The notes beneath the pieces were generated by a model. That model had not been told where the DNA came from and made no database searches. It was given only the letters and a program-made list of their open reading frames with translations. 7,816 nucleotides of DNA from Nitrospinota bacterium (GTDB lineage Bacteria; Nitrospinota; Nitrospinia; UBA9942): NCBI GenBank assembly GCA_016234205.1, contig JACRGN010000065.1:1-7816 (forward strand), read 5' to 3'. The translations under genes were made by a program, and so were the position numbers. Positions 1 through 6,401 of this stretch are shown here, piece by piece (the first letter of the stretch is position 1; every line of letters begins with the position of its first letter).

Positions 1-422
1 ATGGCAAGATATTGCAGGCCTTTAATATTGGGTTTGGCAGGTATGGGTATAGAGACAAGCTATTTTCAGGAGATGATGCTACACCTGAGGGCAGATATAA
101 AATCATAAAAAAATCAGGCAGGGGTGAGAGTAAATACTATAGGGCGCTTCTTCTTGATTATCCAAATCAGGAAGACAGAAAGGAATTTTTAAAGGCTAAA
201 AAAAGGGGGCTTATTTCAAAAAATGCAAGGATAGGGGGGCTTATTGAAATTCATGGCGGCGGAGAGGAGAGTACTACCAATGGTTGTATTGCCCTTGAAA
301 ATAACCACATGGATGAGCTTTTTGATAAGGTTGCAATAGGGACACCTGTTACCATTGTAGGTGCTACAAGTATTGAGAATGAGCTTTACTATGGGCTTAA
401 GGGATTAGAGGGTGATTCTTAA
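1..422 (+). CDS. L,D-transpeptidase, YkuD domain (5' end missing)
   Basis: This is the C-terminal part of a YkuD-family L,D-transpeptidase, an envelope enzyme class that forms 3-3 peptidoglycan cross-links or attaches proteins to peptidoglycan. The frame is open to the left edge (first full codon at 3, reading G-K-I-L-Q-A-F), so the real start lies outside the window. The TTG at 12 is an internal Leu codon in the typical 'GK.LQAFNIGFG' strand. Family marks seen: 'ATPEGRYKI', the first catalytic-site motif IEIHGGG (His codon 252-254), and TTNGCIAL with the nucleophile Cys codon at 285-287, followed by 'MDELFDKVAIGTPVTIVG', the usual end of the fold. The variant TNGCIAL rather than SHGCIR points to the YafK/ErfK-like branch, from memory of the family. 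The gene ends 12 bp before the next transpeptidase gene, so the two are probably co-transcribed. Whether the missing N-terminus holds a signal peptide or extra domains cannot be seen. Confidence 0.9.
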   Translation, partial: GKILQAFNIGFGRYGYRDKLFSGDDATPEGRYKIIKKSGRGESKYYRALLLDYPNQEDRKEFLKAKKRGLISKNARIGGLIEIHGGGEESTTNGCIALENNHMDELFDKVAIGTPVTIVGATSIENELYYGLKGLEGDS

Positions 423-434
423 ATTGATAAAGAG

Positions 435-1136
435 ATGAACGATTATAATTCTATAAATAATATAGATAATAATACAGAATATCCAAAAAGGGGATTAATG
501 AGGTGGATTGTTTATGCCCTCTCTATCTTCTTAGTTGTCTTTTCTGTCATCAACGCAATGGCATATTTTATACAAAAAAACTCTAATGTCGCTGTATTTA
601 AAAAGGAAGAGGCTGGTAATGCAAAAAAGGCTGCAAATGATATAACCAAAAAGAATAAAAAAATTTACAAGTCGCTCTCAAGTCTCTTTCCAAAGGATAA
701 TTACATTGTTATAGACACAGCTAAAAATATCTTATACCTGAAAAACAGTGACAAAGTTCTGTATCAGGCGGTTGTATCTACAGGGAGCGGCAGGTTTCTC
801 ATAGACCCAAATAAACAGGAGAGAAAATGGGTCTTTGATTCACCGAGAGGGGAGTTTAAGGTCAAAAGCAAGATAGTTGAGCCTGTCTGGGTGAAACCTG
901 ACTGGGCATTTATTGAAGAGGGAACGAATATACCAAAAAATTACAATGATAGGTTTGAAGAGGGTGTCTTGGGTGATTATGCCCTCGGAATCGGCAACGG
1001 TTACTTTATTCACGGGACCCTCTATACACGGCTTCTTGGCAAACCGGTCACCCACGGCTGTATCAGGGTTGGCGATAATGATTTAAAGATTGTATATAAG
1101 GCTGCCAGGATAGGGACAAAGGTTTATATCTTTTAA
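435..1136 (+). CDS. Membrane-anchored L,D-transpeptidase (YkuD)
   Basis: A complete 233-residue YkuD L,D-transpeptidase. Residues about 24-46 form one hydrophobic membrane segment after a short Asn-rich cytoplasmic tail. A Lys/Ala-rich linker (about 55-85) follows, then the YkuD domain from about 90 ('NYIVIDTAKNILYLK') to the end. The catalytic site is intact: H193 in FIHGT and C209 in VTHGCIR, with H207 and R211 as expected. The catalytic domain should therefore sit outside the cytoplasmic membrane and act on peptidoglycan stem peptides. It lies 12 bp after another YkuD gene and is followed by a good terminator at 1174-1201. The ATG at 435 has only a weak, badly spaced purine run in front (AAAGAG touching it). 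ATG 498 (Met22) has AAAGGGG four bases upstream and would still leave the membrane segment whole, so it is a real alternative start. The function call is firm; the exact substrate (cross-linking or protein attachment) is not known. Confidence 0.93.
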   Translation: MNDYNSINNIDNNTEYPKRGLMRWIVYALSIFLVVFSVINAMAYFIQKNSNVAVFKKEEAGNAKKAANDITKKNKKIYKSLSSLFPKDNYIVIDTAKNILYLKNSDKVLYQAVVSTGSGRFLIDPNKQERKWVFDSPRGEFKVKSKIVEPVWVKPDWAFIEEGTNIPKNYNDRFEEGVLGDYALGIGNGYFIHGTLYTRLLGKPVTHGCIRVGDNDLKIVYKAARIGTKVYIF

Positions 1137-1151
1137 TTTTTCTTATATAAC
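1123..1151 (+). promoter_or_regulatory. Possible promoter, -10 six bases before ATG 1158
   Basis: TTTATA (1123-1128), 17 bp, then TATAAC (1146-1151), with TAAACT between it and the ATG at 1158. The predicted start of transcription falls at or next to the A of the ATG, which would give a leaderless mRNA. This agrees with the lack of any Shine-Dalgarno sequence. The -35 match is weak (4 of 6) and the region is AT-rich, so chance is possible. Confidence 0.3.
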
Positions 1152-1157
1152 TAAACT

Positions 1158-1829
1158 ATGAGCAACAGATTTTGGCACTGTTTGATGACAGTGCCTTTTT
1201 TATTTGTATTTATATGGTGCAGCAATGCCCTCTCAGATGATTCCAATATTCAGGATATTAAAATCAAGAGAGAGACAAGGCTATTGGAACTGGAAGCAAA
1301 GGCAGCAGCTCAACCAGTTGGCTATGTAGTTTTAGACCTAATCAAGAAAAAGATATATCTGAAAATCAGAGGAGTAACCTTAAAAGAGTTTGATATTGTT
1401 GATTCTGACACAATCGGAATTGGACAGCTAAATGAGTCTTATAGTCTTGTTAATGTAAAGGCAATTTTTGCACCGAAAAGAAAAGAAATAAAACCGCCTG
1501 CCCAGAAAAAAGAAGAAAAAACATCCAGCACAACTCAAGAGGCAGATTCATATAGCGTAGAGGACATGCCTTCAAACTATACTCTTATACTTGACAAAGG
1601 GCTCTCCATATCTGTAAGCCAGCATTTTAAAGGAAATTTTCTTCTGTCAGCCTTAAACTATGCCAATAAGAAAATGAGCCGCCTGTGGAACTCATCTAAA
1701 TTATTGTGGAGTTACCTCAAAAAGACCCCTTTTATAAAAGTAGTCGCTGCGATGAGTAAAGACGATGCACGTGCCTTCTATTGGGCACTGCCGGAAAAGG
1801 CAGAGTTCATTATCATCAGACAGCCGTAA
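1158..1829 (+). CDS. Secreted protein of unknown function, partial YkuD-like strand
   Basis: I do not recognise this 223-residue protein as a named family. Residues 1-26 look like a signal peptide (R4, hydrophobic stretch 10-20, then CSNALS). Residues 56-69 (YVVLDLIKKKIYLK) resemble the first YkuD strands of the upstream transpeptidase (YIVIDTAKNILYLK, 7 of 14 identical). No HGT/THGC-type motif follows, and the only cysteines are C8 and C21 in the signal region, so it cannot be an active L,D-transpeptidase. Residues 106-135 are a Lys/Glu/Ser-rich linker. A second part (about 140-223) contains YTLILDKGLSISV and ends in FYWALPEKAEFIIIRQP. Its start region overlaps a strong terminator hairpin (1174-1201), and no Shine-Dalgarno sequence precedes ATG 1158; TTG 1182 and ATG 1185 are alternatives but would lose the positive charge of the signal peptide. 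Its place beside two transpeptidases suggests an envelope role, by inference only. Confidence 0.7.
   Translation: MSNRFWHCLMTVPFLFVFIWCSNALSDDSNIQDIKIKRETRLLELEAKAAAQPVGYVVLDLIKKKIYLKIRGVTLKEFDIVDSDTIGIGQLNESYSLVNVKAIFAPKRKEIKPPAQKKEEKTSSTTQEADSYSVEDMPSNYTLILDKGLSISVSQHFKGNFLLSALNYANKKMSRLWNSSKLLWSYLKKTPFIKVVAAMSKDDARAFYWALPEKAEFIIIRQP
1174..1201 (+). terminator. Intrinsic terminator after the transpeptidase genes
   Basis: Perfect 8-bp stem GGCACTGT (1174-1181) / ACAGTGCC (1188-1195), loop TTGATG, followed at once by six T (1196-1201) and then ATTT. This is a textbook Rho-independent shape on the plus strand, 38 bp after the stop of the L,D-transpeptidase gene. It lies inside codons 6-15 of the next predicted gene, so either it ends the transpeptidase transcript while the next gene has its own promoter, or it acts as an early attenuator of that gene. 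Confidence 0.75.
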
Positions 1830-2003
1830 ATCATTATATCCACTCTAATGATGCCTCAGATGCTGCTTTGCATGAATATGTAAAATGGTCAAGGAGTGTC
1901 CCATATATGCTATTATTCACGAAAGAACCGTGCTGACAGGTATTGCCCATATTTTATCCCCGAGTCTTAAGGAAATAAATAGTTTCTTCATAATTCCTCC
2001 CAC

Positions 2004-2055
2004 AAAAAATATTTCCAAATGTAGAAGCCCCTGGCACTAAAATCAGGGGCTTCTA
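2004..2055 (-). terminator. Hairpin terminator after the LysM gene
   Basis: A perfect 12-bp stem, TAGAAGCCCCTG (2022-2033) with CAGGGGCTTCTA (2044-2055), loop of 10. It starts 16 bp past the stop codon of the LysM lipoprotein gene (minus strand). On the minus strand a run of six T (plus positions 2004-2009) follows, but about 12 bases after the stem rather than directly, so it is not perfect. No T run follows on the plus strand. It lies in the convergent gap 1830-2070 and may also stop the plus-strand transcript from the left. I see no supportable gene in the rest of that gap. Confidence 0.6.
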
Positions 2056-2070
2056 TAGGATAAGCTTTTG

Positions 2071-2763
2071 TCACTTCTTAGTATAACCCGACTCCCAGTA
2101 TTTCTCAGGACCGTCATGCAGCGACCATTCTCCCCTATGCTTCGCATGATGGACAGCCTTATCTTTATCTCCTGATGAAAAATCCAGTGGAATTGAAAAA
2201 ACCTGTTTGGGGTAAATTAAATCAGGGTCATTTATCTTATCATGATTAGCTTTATAGATTAACGGCCACATGAAAGGATTTTTATAAACATCTTTATTCT
2301 TGGCTATCTTCCACAATGATTCGCCTTTCACCACCTCATGACTCGCCTTCCCTCCTGCTTCTGCTGCCACCTTTGCCTTTTCTGCTGCCCTCGCCCTCGT
2401 TTCTTCTTCAGCCTTCAGCCTTGTTTCCTCTTCAGCCCTTTTTCTTGCATCTTCTTCTGCCTCTGCTGCCTTCAGCCTTTCTTCTTCAAACTTCCTCCTT
2501 GCTTCATCTTCTCTTCTTTTAGCTGCCTCCTCTTCAAGCATTCTCTTTGCTTCGGCTTCTCTCAATCTCGCCTCCTCTTCAGATTTTTTTATTGCCTCCA
2601 CTTCTGCCTTCTTTCTCGCCTCATCTTCTGCAGATACTACAGGTTTTTGGACAATAGATTCTGGCGGCTTTTTCTTTGCACAGCTCACCATACTGAATAG
2701 CAGAGCAGATAGGAGGACTGCACTACAGAAAATAACTAATGTTTTGAAAGTAATATTTTTCAT
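2071..2763 (-). CDS. LysM-domain lipoprotein with long coiled coil
   Basis: A putative envelope lipoprotein that should bind peptidoglycan. Counting from the upstream ATG at 2769 (232 residues): a signal segment at 9-29 ending MVSC (Cys30 as lipidation site; Met at -3 is unusual), a Glu/Ala/Arg/Lys-rich coiled coil at about 46-137 made of EEAR/KAE-like heptads, and a LysM domain at about 144-195 (HEVVKGESLWKIAKNKDVY to YPKQVFSIP). A basic and aromatic tail (196-232) follows. The start is best placed at the third codon (ATG 2763): AAGGAG at 2777-2772 leaves 8 bases to it but only 2 to ATG 2769. The coiled coil could span part of the periplasm between the outer membrane and the wall. It faces two L,D-transpeptidase genes across a convergent gap, which supports a wall-related role but not co-transcription. 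The domain calls are firm; the exact role is unknown. Confidence 0.9.
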   Translation of the reverse strand: MKNITFKTLVIFCSAVLLSALLFSMVSCAKKKPPESIVQKPVVSAEDEARKKAEVEAIKKSEEEARLREAEAKRMLEEEAAKRREDEARRKFEEERLKAAEAEEDARKRAEEETRLKAEEETRARAAEKAKVAAEAGGKASHEVVKGESLWKIAKNKDVYKNPFMWPLIYKANHDKINDPDLIYPKQVFSIPLDFSSGDKDKAVHHAKHRGEWSLHDGPEKYWESGYTKK

Positions 2764-2770
2764 CTCCATG

Positions 2771-2777
2771 TCTCCTT
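2771..2777 (-). promoter_or_regulatory. Ribosome binding site of the LysM gene
   Basis: AAGGAGA on the minus strand (2777 to 2771). There are 8 bases from here to ATG 2763 and only 2 from the AAGGAGA end at 2771-2770 to ATG 2769, so the site favours the inner ATG. Confidence 0.75.
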
Positions 2778-2794
2778 AAAAATAAGAATTACCG

Positions 2795-2837
2795 TTCTCA
2801 AGAAAGCATTATTAAAAATTATCCACATTCTTGAGAA
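2795..2837 (-). promoter_or_regulatory. 10-bp inverted repeat upstream of the LysM gene, possible operator
   Basis: TTCTCAAGAA (2795-2804) and TTCTTGAGAA (2828-2837) are perfect inverted copies, centres 33 bp apart, about three DNA turns. Each half is also nearly a palindrome of form TTCTnnAGAA. The AT-rich spacer holds -10-like stretches (GGATAAT and TAATAAT on the minus strand). The layout suits a dimeric regulator binding both sides of a promoter; alternatively it forms a hairpin in the 5' leader of the mRNA. The regulator is not known. Confidence 0.45.
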
Positions 2838-2879
2838 ATAAGTAGAATATGAGTATGTAATTGAATTGCAGTTATTCAG

Positions 2880-3179
2880 TTAAACTAAAAAGGGAGGCGG
2901 TCTATATAGACGCTCAAGAAAAGAGATTATCTTGAGGAGTATAAAACTATTTTCAAAAGGTAATATCAGAAGGTAATATGATAAAACTATGCTAATGAAT
3001 AAAAATTTTATATGGCAGCATGGCTTTAGATTTTCACTGTCATTGGAGTTAGAGTCATCCGCTATACTAAGCTTTTCCTGCTTTATCAGACTGAGTTGAT
3101 AGAGATTCCTGGATAGATTGATATTGATGATGCCTATTGCTATAAAGGAGACGATGAAAATCAATATCATTTTTTTCAT
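2880..3179 (-). CDS. Small hypothetical membrane protein
   Basis: A 99-residue protein that I do not recognise. Residues 3-22 form a hydrophobic segment after a KK start (signal anchor or signal peptide). A polar loop at about 24-53 with a Ser/Asp/Asn-rich stretch follows, then C54-C55, then a hydrophobic region at about 57-88 that could be one long or two short membrane helices. It ends in RLYRPPPFLV. No Shine-Dalgarno sequence lies before ATG 3179, but TATTAT sits 7 bases upstream, so a leaderless mRNA is possible. It stands alone between the symporter gene (157 bp upstream) and the LysM gene (about 110 bp downstream), both on the same strand. The membrane pattern, the KK start and the absence of a better ORF favour a real gene, but AT-rich DNA can mimic this. 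Confidence 0.5.
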   Translation of the reverse strand: MKKMILIFIVSFIAIGIININLSRNLYQLSLIKQEKLSIADDSNSNDSENLKPCCHIKFLFISIVLSYYLLILPFENSFILLKIISFLERLYRPPPFLV

Positions 3180-3186
3180 AAGCTAT

Positions 3187-3214
3187 ATAATAACATCATA
3201 AATATTTTTTTCAA
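3187..3214 (-). promoter_or_regulatory. Possible promoter of the small membrane protein
   Basis: On the minus strand TTGAAA (3214-3209), 16 bp, then TATTAT (3192-3187), ending 7 bases before ATG 3179. Transcription would start at about the ATG. The surrounding DNA is very AT-rich, so the match is only suggestive. Confidence 0.35.
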
Positions 3215-3336
3215 TAGATTTTACTGCCTCCATTTGGTGTCTTATGGTTTCACACGGCAGTGGAGTTGTTGAAATAAATTGCCCTACAGCGTTTAGGTAA
3301 TTCTCCGCTTACCATTTGTGGCTGATGTAAACCCAG

Positions 3337-4866
3337 TTAGAAAGGAGGGGGCTTTAAAACCCTACCCTTTCTATAAGGAATTAAGACTTTTTGTATCTTT
3401 CTACCGGGTGTCAATCGGCTTATTAGTAATCCTATCAGCAGGATTGTTAGTGTCCCTACAACAATAACCATGAATTTGTGGAATGGGCTTTGGAATCGTG
3501 CTAAATCTCCTGTCCATGCCGGTGATAAGCTCATCCAGAAGATAAGCAGCACGCCAATAATGACTCCTGTTACTGCAGAAGGATTTTTTGCATGGCGGGA
3601 TATGATGCCAAGCAGAAATAATCCCAACATGCCGCCGCTGAATATACTCGCAAGCTCCCACCATACATCAAGTGCACTTTTTACATGTATCATCGCCAGA
3701 GCAGTCAGTGTTCCAGCAATGCCGACCAACAAAGTTGCTATGCGAAGTATGAACATAGACTCCTTCTCGGTGGCACCTGGGCGGATATAGCGTTTGTATA
3801 AATCGCAGAGAATCAGTGTGGCAGAACAATTGATGGAGCTTGAGAGTGTGGACTGGGCAGCAGCAAATACTGCAGCAATTACAAGGCCAGCGACACCTAT
3901 CGGCAAACCTGTTGCAATAAAATAGGGGAAAACCTGGTCAGGCTTAGTTTCTGCCGGCAAAAGCTGAGGCTGGGTATTGTAATATGCAAAGAGCTGTGTC
4001 CCGATAAAGAAAAACAGAGCCGAGATGGGCAAATAAAGCAGTCCACCCAGCCAGACACTCTTTGCCGCTTCTTTATCTGTTCGCACAGTGGCATAACGTT
4101 GCACATAGCTCTGGTCAATGCCAAAGTTCTGAAGATTGATAAAAATACCATAGACCAACACAACCCAGAATGTTGATTCTGATATGCTCATACTAAAGCT
4201 GCCAAGACTGAATTTGTCATGCCGGGCAGCGATTTGAAAAATCTGACCATAGCCCTGCGGCATCCCAAGAAATAGTATTACTACACATGCAAACGCACCC
4301 CCGATGAATACAATACTCTGTAATACATCGGTCCAGATGACTGCCTCCATCCCGCCAACGAGTGTATAGGCAATAACAATTATGCCTGTAATAAGAATCA
4401 GTGAGACAACATTCCACCCTGTTATTGGCGCCAGTGCAAGTGCAAGTAAATACATAATTGTCCCCATACGAGCCAGTTGGGTTAGAAGATAGCAAATCAC
4501 TGCATAAGTTCTCGCCCATGGTCCAAAACGATTTTCAAGATGAGTGTAGGCAGAGACTTCACCGTTGCGTCTGTAAAATGGCACGAAGTAGCGAACTGCA
4601 AGCCATGTTGTAAATGGAATTGAAAGGCTGAAGACAAAGGCATTCCAGTTGCTGCCATAAGCCTTGCCCGGCAGAGCCAGAAAACTTATACTGCTGACAT
4701 AGGTGCCGAAAATGGATAGACCAACTGCCCATCCGGGAATAGAGCGTCCAGCAGCCATGAATTGGTCAGAGGTGCGGTTTTTTCGCCCTATCCATAAGCC
4801 TACTGCAACCATACTTGCGAGATAAATCAGCAGGATTATAAAATCAATATTTGCCAAACCCTTCAT
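3337..4866 (-). CDS. Sodium:solute symporter (SSS family)
   Basis: A 509-residue inner-membrane transporter of the SSS (LeuT-fold) family, which couples sodium entry to uptake of sugars, sialic acids, amino acids or similar solutes. About 13 hydrophobic helices are visible. Family marks: the N-terminal 'GRSIPGWAVGLSIFGTYVSSISFLA' region (40-64; GTYVSS at 54-59), GGMEAVIWTDVLQ at 171-183, DQSYVQRY at 251-258, and AAQSTLSSSIN at 337-347, where the Ser residues match the Na2 sodium site of the family. The substrate cannot be read from sequence; the overall style is that of sugar- or sialate-type members, by memory. The start ATG 4866 is fixed by an in-frame stop 9 bp upstream (4875-4873), yet there is no Shine-Dalgarno sequence, since the leader is the end of an intergenic repeat. 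It follows a secreted YidR-like propeller gene 131 bp upstream, so the two may act on one solute. The C-terminus (RVLKPPPF) overlaps an imperfect inverted repeat at 3339-3372. Confidence 0.93.
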   Translation of the reverse strand: MKGLANIDFIILLIYLASMVAVGLWIGRKNRTSDQFMAAGRSIPGWAVGLSIFGTYVSSISFLALPGKAYGSNWNAFVFSLSIPFTTWLAVRYFVPFYRRNGEVSAYTHLENRFGPWARTYAVICYLLTQLARMGTIMYLLALALAPITGWNVVSLILITGIIVIAYTLVGGMEAVIWTDVLQSIVFIGGAFACVVILFLGMPQGYGQIFQIAARHDKFSLGSFSMSISESTFWVVLVYGIFINLQNFGIDQSYVQRYATVRTDKEAAKSVWLGGLLYLPISALFFFIGTQLFAYYNTQPQLLPAETKPDQVFPYFIATGLPIGVAGLVIAAVFAAAQSTLSSSINCSATLILCDLYKRYIRPGATEKESMFILRIATLLVGIAGTLTALAMIHVKSALDVWWELASIFSGGMLGLFLLGIISRHAKNPSAVTGVIIGVLLIFWMSLSPAWTGDLARFQSPFHKFMVIVVGTLTILLIGLLISRLTPGRKIQKVLIPYRKGRVLKPPPF

Positions 4867-4876
4867 ATTAAATTAG

Positions 4877-4980
4877 CCACAGAGGCACGGAGACACAGAG
4901 TTTTTAAAAGCGGTTTAATCGGTTTAAACAGTTTAAACGGTTTAATCTGACTACATCTATGTGCCTCAGTGTCTCAGTGG
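4877..4980. repeat. Intergenic repeat: 8-bp-unit inverted arms around four 9-bp units
   Basis: The 131-bp gap between the propeller and symporter genes is nearly filled by this element. Outer arms 4877-4900 and 4957-4980 are inverted copies (19 of 24 match), each made of 8-bp steps of the type CCACnGAG/nCACnGAG. Between them, 4911-4946 is four tandem 9-bp units: CGGTTTAAT, CGGTTTAAA, CAGTTTAAA, CGGTTTAAT. A related element lies at 7284-7389. It contains no ORF. The symmetric ends suggest a small mobile or folding element (MITE/REP-like). It supplies the leader of the symporter mRNA. Confidence 0.75.
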
Positions 4981-4997
4981 TTTAATCATATTTTTGT

Positions 4998-6395
4998 TCA
5001 TTCTTCTAAAGTTACGATGAATATCTGATTATAAATCTTCTCCGGTGATGGCACACGGCGGATATAGGCAATCTTCTTTCCGTCGGGTGAAAAAACACAG
5101 GCTTCATGCCTCGGTGTATTTATATCATCACTGCGAGGTGTAAGTCTGAATGTCTTGCCGGTAGTAACTTCAGTCATGGCTACACTGTTATCCATTATAT
5201 GTGCGATGTAGCGGCCATCAGGACTCCATGTAAAAGCTGAGGATATTGACCATGGATTGTGAGTAATCTGTAAAGGCTCTCCACCGTTTGGCGAAATAGT
5301 CCAGAGTTGAACAATTCCATCTTTATCCTTCATAAGAAATGCTATGAGTGAGCCGTCAGGCGAACTGCGAAGCCAGTGCCGGGGACCCTGTATGCCGGGA
5401 TATTTGCGGTCGGCAGTATATGTAAGTCTACGTTGTATTGTGCCTTTTGGAGGATATGGTCGTCTTGTTTCAGTCCCTGAAATAGGCACATCACCCGACA
5501 ATGTTATATCTTCTGGCAAATCTACAATAAACACTTCAGAAATTGTTTCACCCCTTGATGTAACAACATGCCCTTGAAAAGATAGTGCCCTTCTCTGCCG
5601 ACTACCATCAGAACGCAAATAGCCGTTTGTGCCAACCCATCCTTCTTCAAAGGCTTTTTTAATTTCATCAGAACCCGGCTTTGGGTTTGCAATTGTTCGT
5701 GAGACAACTACAGAGAAATATTCGCCATCATGATTTCTTGGATGTCCTTTCTTTGCATGAACTCCCCCAACTGGAGCACTAACACCCACATTACGGAGAT
5801 TGATTTCATGCTCAGATGTTTCCTCTTTAAACTTTGACAGGATATGGTCCTCATAAGTAAAGCTAACCCACTCTCCATTAGCATCCCATATATGAACATG
5901 AGAACCGCCGCGCAGAGCACCCGGAGTGAACGGTGGTGTTAAATCACGGGCATCAAGATTGACAACTGTATCAGGACGAGATAGAGCCACAATAACACCC
6001 TGACGGTGGCTGGCACTGTATTGCCAGTCGAGTGTAGGATTTTCCGGACCAAGGATGAAGACAACCTTATTATCATGTGGATGAAAGGCAGCCGCACCAC
6101 AGTTTGCACCATTAGTTGAGTGATAAAGCACCTTAACCTCTCCGGTATGAATATTGACCATCTCAATAGTTGAGCCGTTAAATATCTCACCTGACGGATC
6201 AGACCGCGTGTCATATACAATCCAATTACTATCCGGCGACCAGACACCGGTATTTGTAAGGATGTGTCCCTTATTCTGTGTTGTTATTTGTTTCTCGTAA
6301 GCAACAATTTGCATTTTTTTCTGAGGCTCGCCATTTGCTGGACTACTAAAAATCAATATCACTGCAAGTAAAAAAGGCAGGAAATTGTTTTTCAT
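4998..6395 (-). CDS. yidR: Secreted YidR-like beta-propeller protein (DUF3748)
   Basis: A 465-residue TolB/WD40-like beta-propeller protein. From memory it matches E. coli YidR (DUF3748) along most of its length: GHILTNTGVWSPDS (43-56), ETIERVNIHTGEV-like block (74-87), GPENP (116-120), LDARDLTPPFTPGALRGGSHVHIW (147-170), GHPRNHDGEYF (217-227), FEEGWVG (249-255), RRLTYT (322-327), GPRHWLR (337-343). Propeller repeats appear as SPDG/SPNGG at 345, 368, 391 and 436. Unlike the E. coli protein as I recall it, there is a clear signal peptide (1 to about 23, ending SPANG), so it should be periplasmic. The biochemical function of the family is not known to me. Conserved histidines (H44, H166, H168, H218, H340) could bind a metal or ligand, as in propeller-type oligogalacturonate lyases, but this is inference. 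No Shine-Dalgarno sequence precedes ATG 6395; a good promoter places transcription start on the ATG. The symporter gene follows downstream. Confidence 0.88.
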   Translation of the reverse strand: MKNNFLPFLLAVILIFSSPANGEPQKKMQIVAYEKQITTQNKGHILTNTGVWSPDSNWIVYDTRSDPSGEIFNGSTIEMVNIHTGEVKVLYHSTNGANCGAAAFHPHDNKVVFILGPENPTLDWQYSASHRQGVIVALSRPDTVVNLDARDLTPPFTPGALRGGSHVHIWDANGEWVSFTYEDHILSKFKEETSEHEINLRNVGVSAPVGGVHAKKGHPRNHDGEYFSVVVSRTIANPKPGSDEIKKAFEEGWVGTNGYLRSDGSRQRRALSFQGHVVTSRGETISEVFIVDLPEDITLSGDVPISGTETRRPYPPKGTIQRRLTYTADRKYPGIQGPRHWLRSSPDGSLIAFLMKDKDGIVQLWTISPNGGEPLQITHNPWSISSAFTWSPDGRYIAHIMDNSVAMTEVTTGKTFRLTPRSDDINTPRHEACVFSPDGKKIAYIRRVPSPEKIYNQIFIVTLEE

Positions 6396-6401
6396 TGATG
6401 G

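Noticed and set aside
1885..2040. A 51-codon ORF (ATG 1885) and a second coding-like stretch at about 1829-1936 in another frame, in the convergent gap.
   Set aside because: Neither has a Shine-Dalgarno sequence or a good start, the first runs through the terminator stem, and I recognise no family. They could be remains of a decayed gene, but the sequence alone does not show it.
2316..2700. Plus-strand ORFs rich in Leu/Pro/Phe/Cys.
   Set aside because: They are antisense shadows of the Glu/Ala/Lys-rich coiled coil of the LysM lipoprotein.
3233..3247. TTTGGTGTCTTATGG, similar to the CACnGAG-type arm at 7374-7389.
   Set aside because: It is short, needs a one-base gap, and has no adjacent 9-bp units, so chance similarity is as likely as a third copy.
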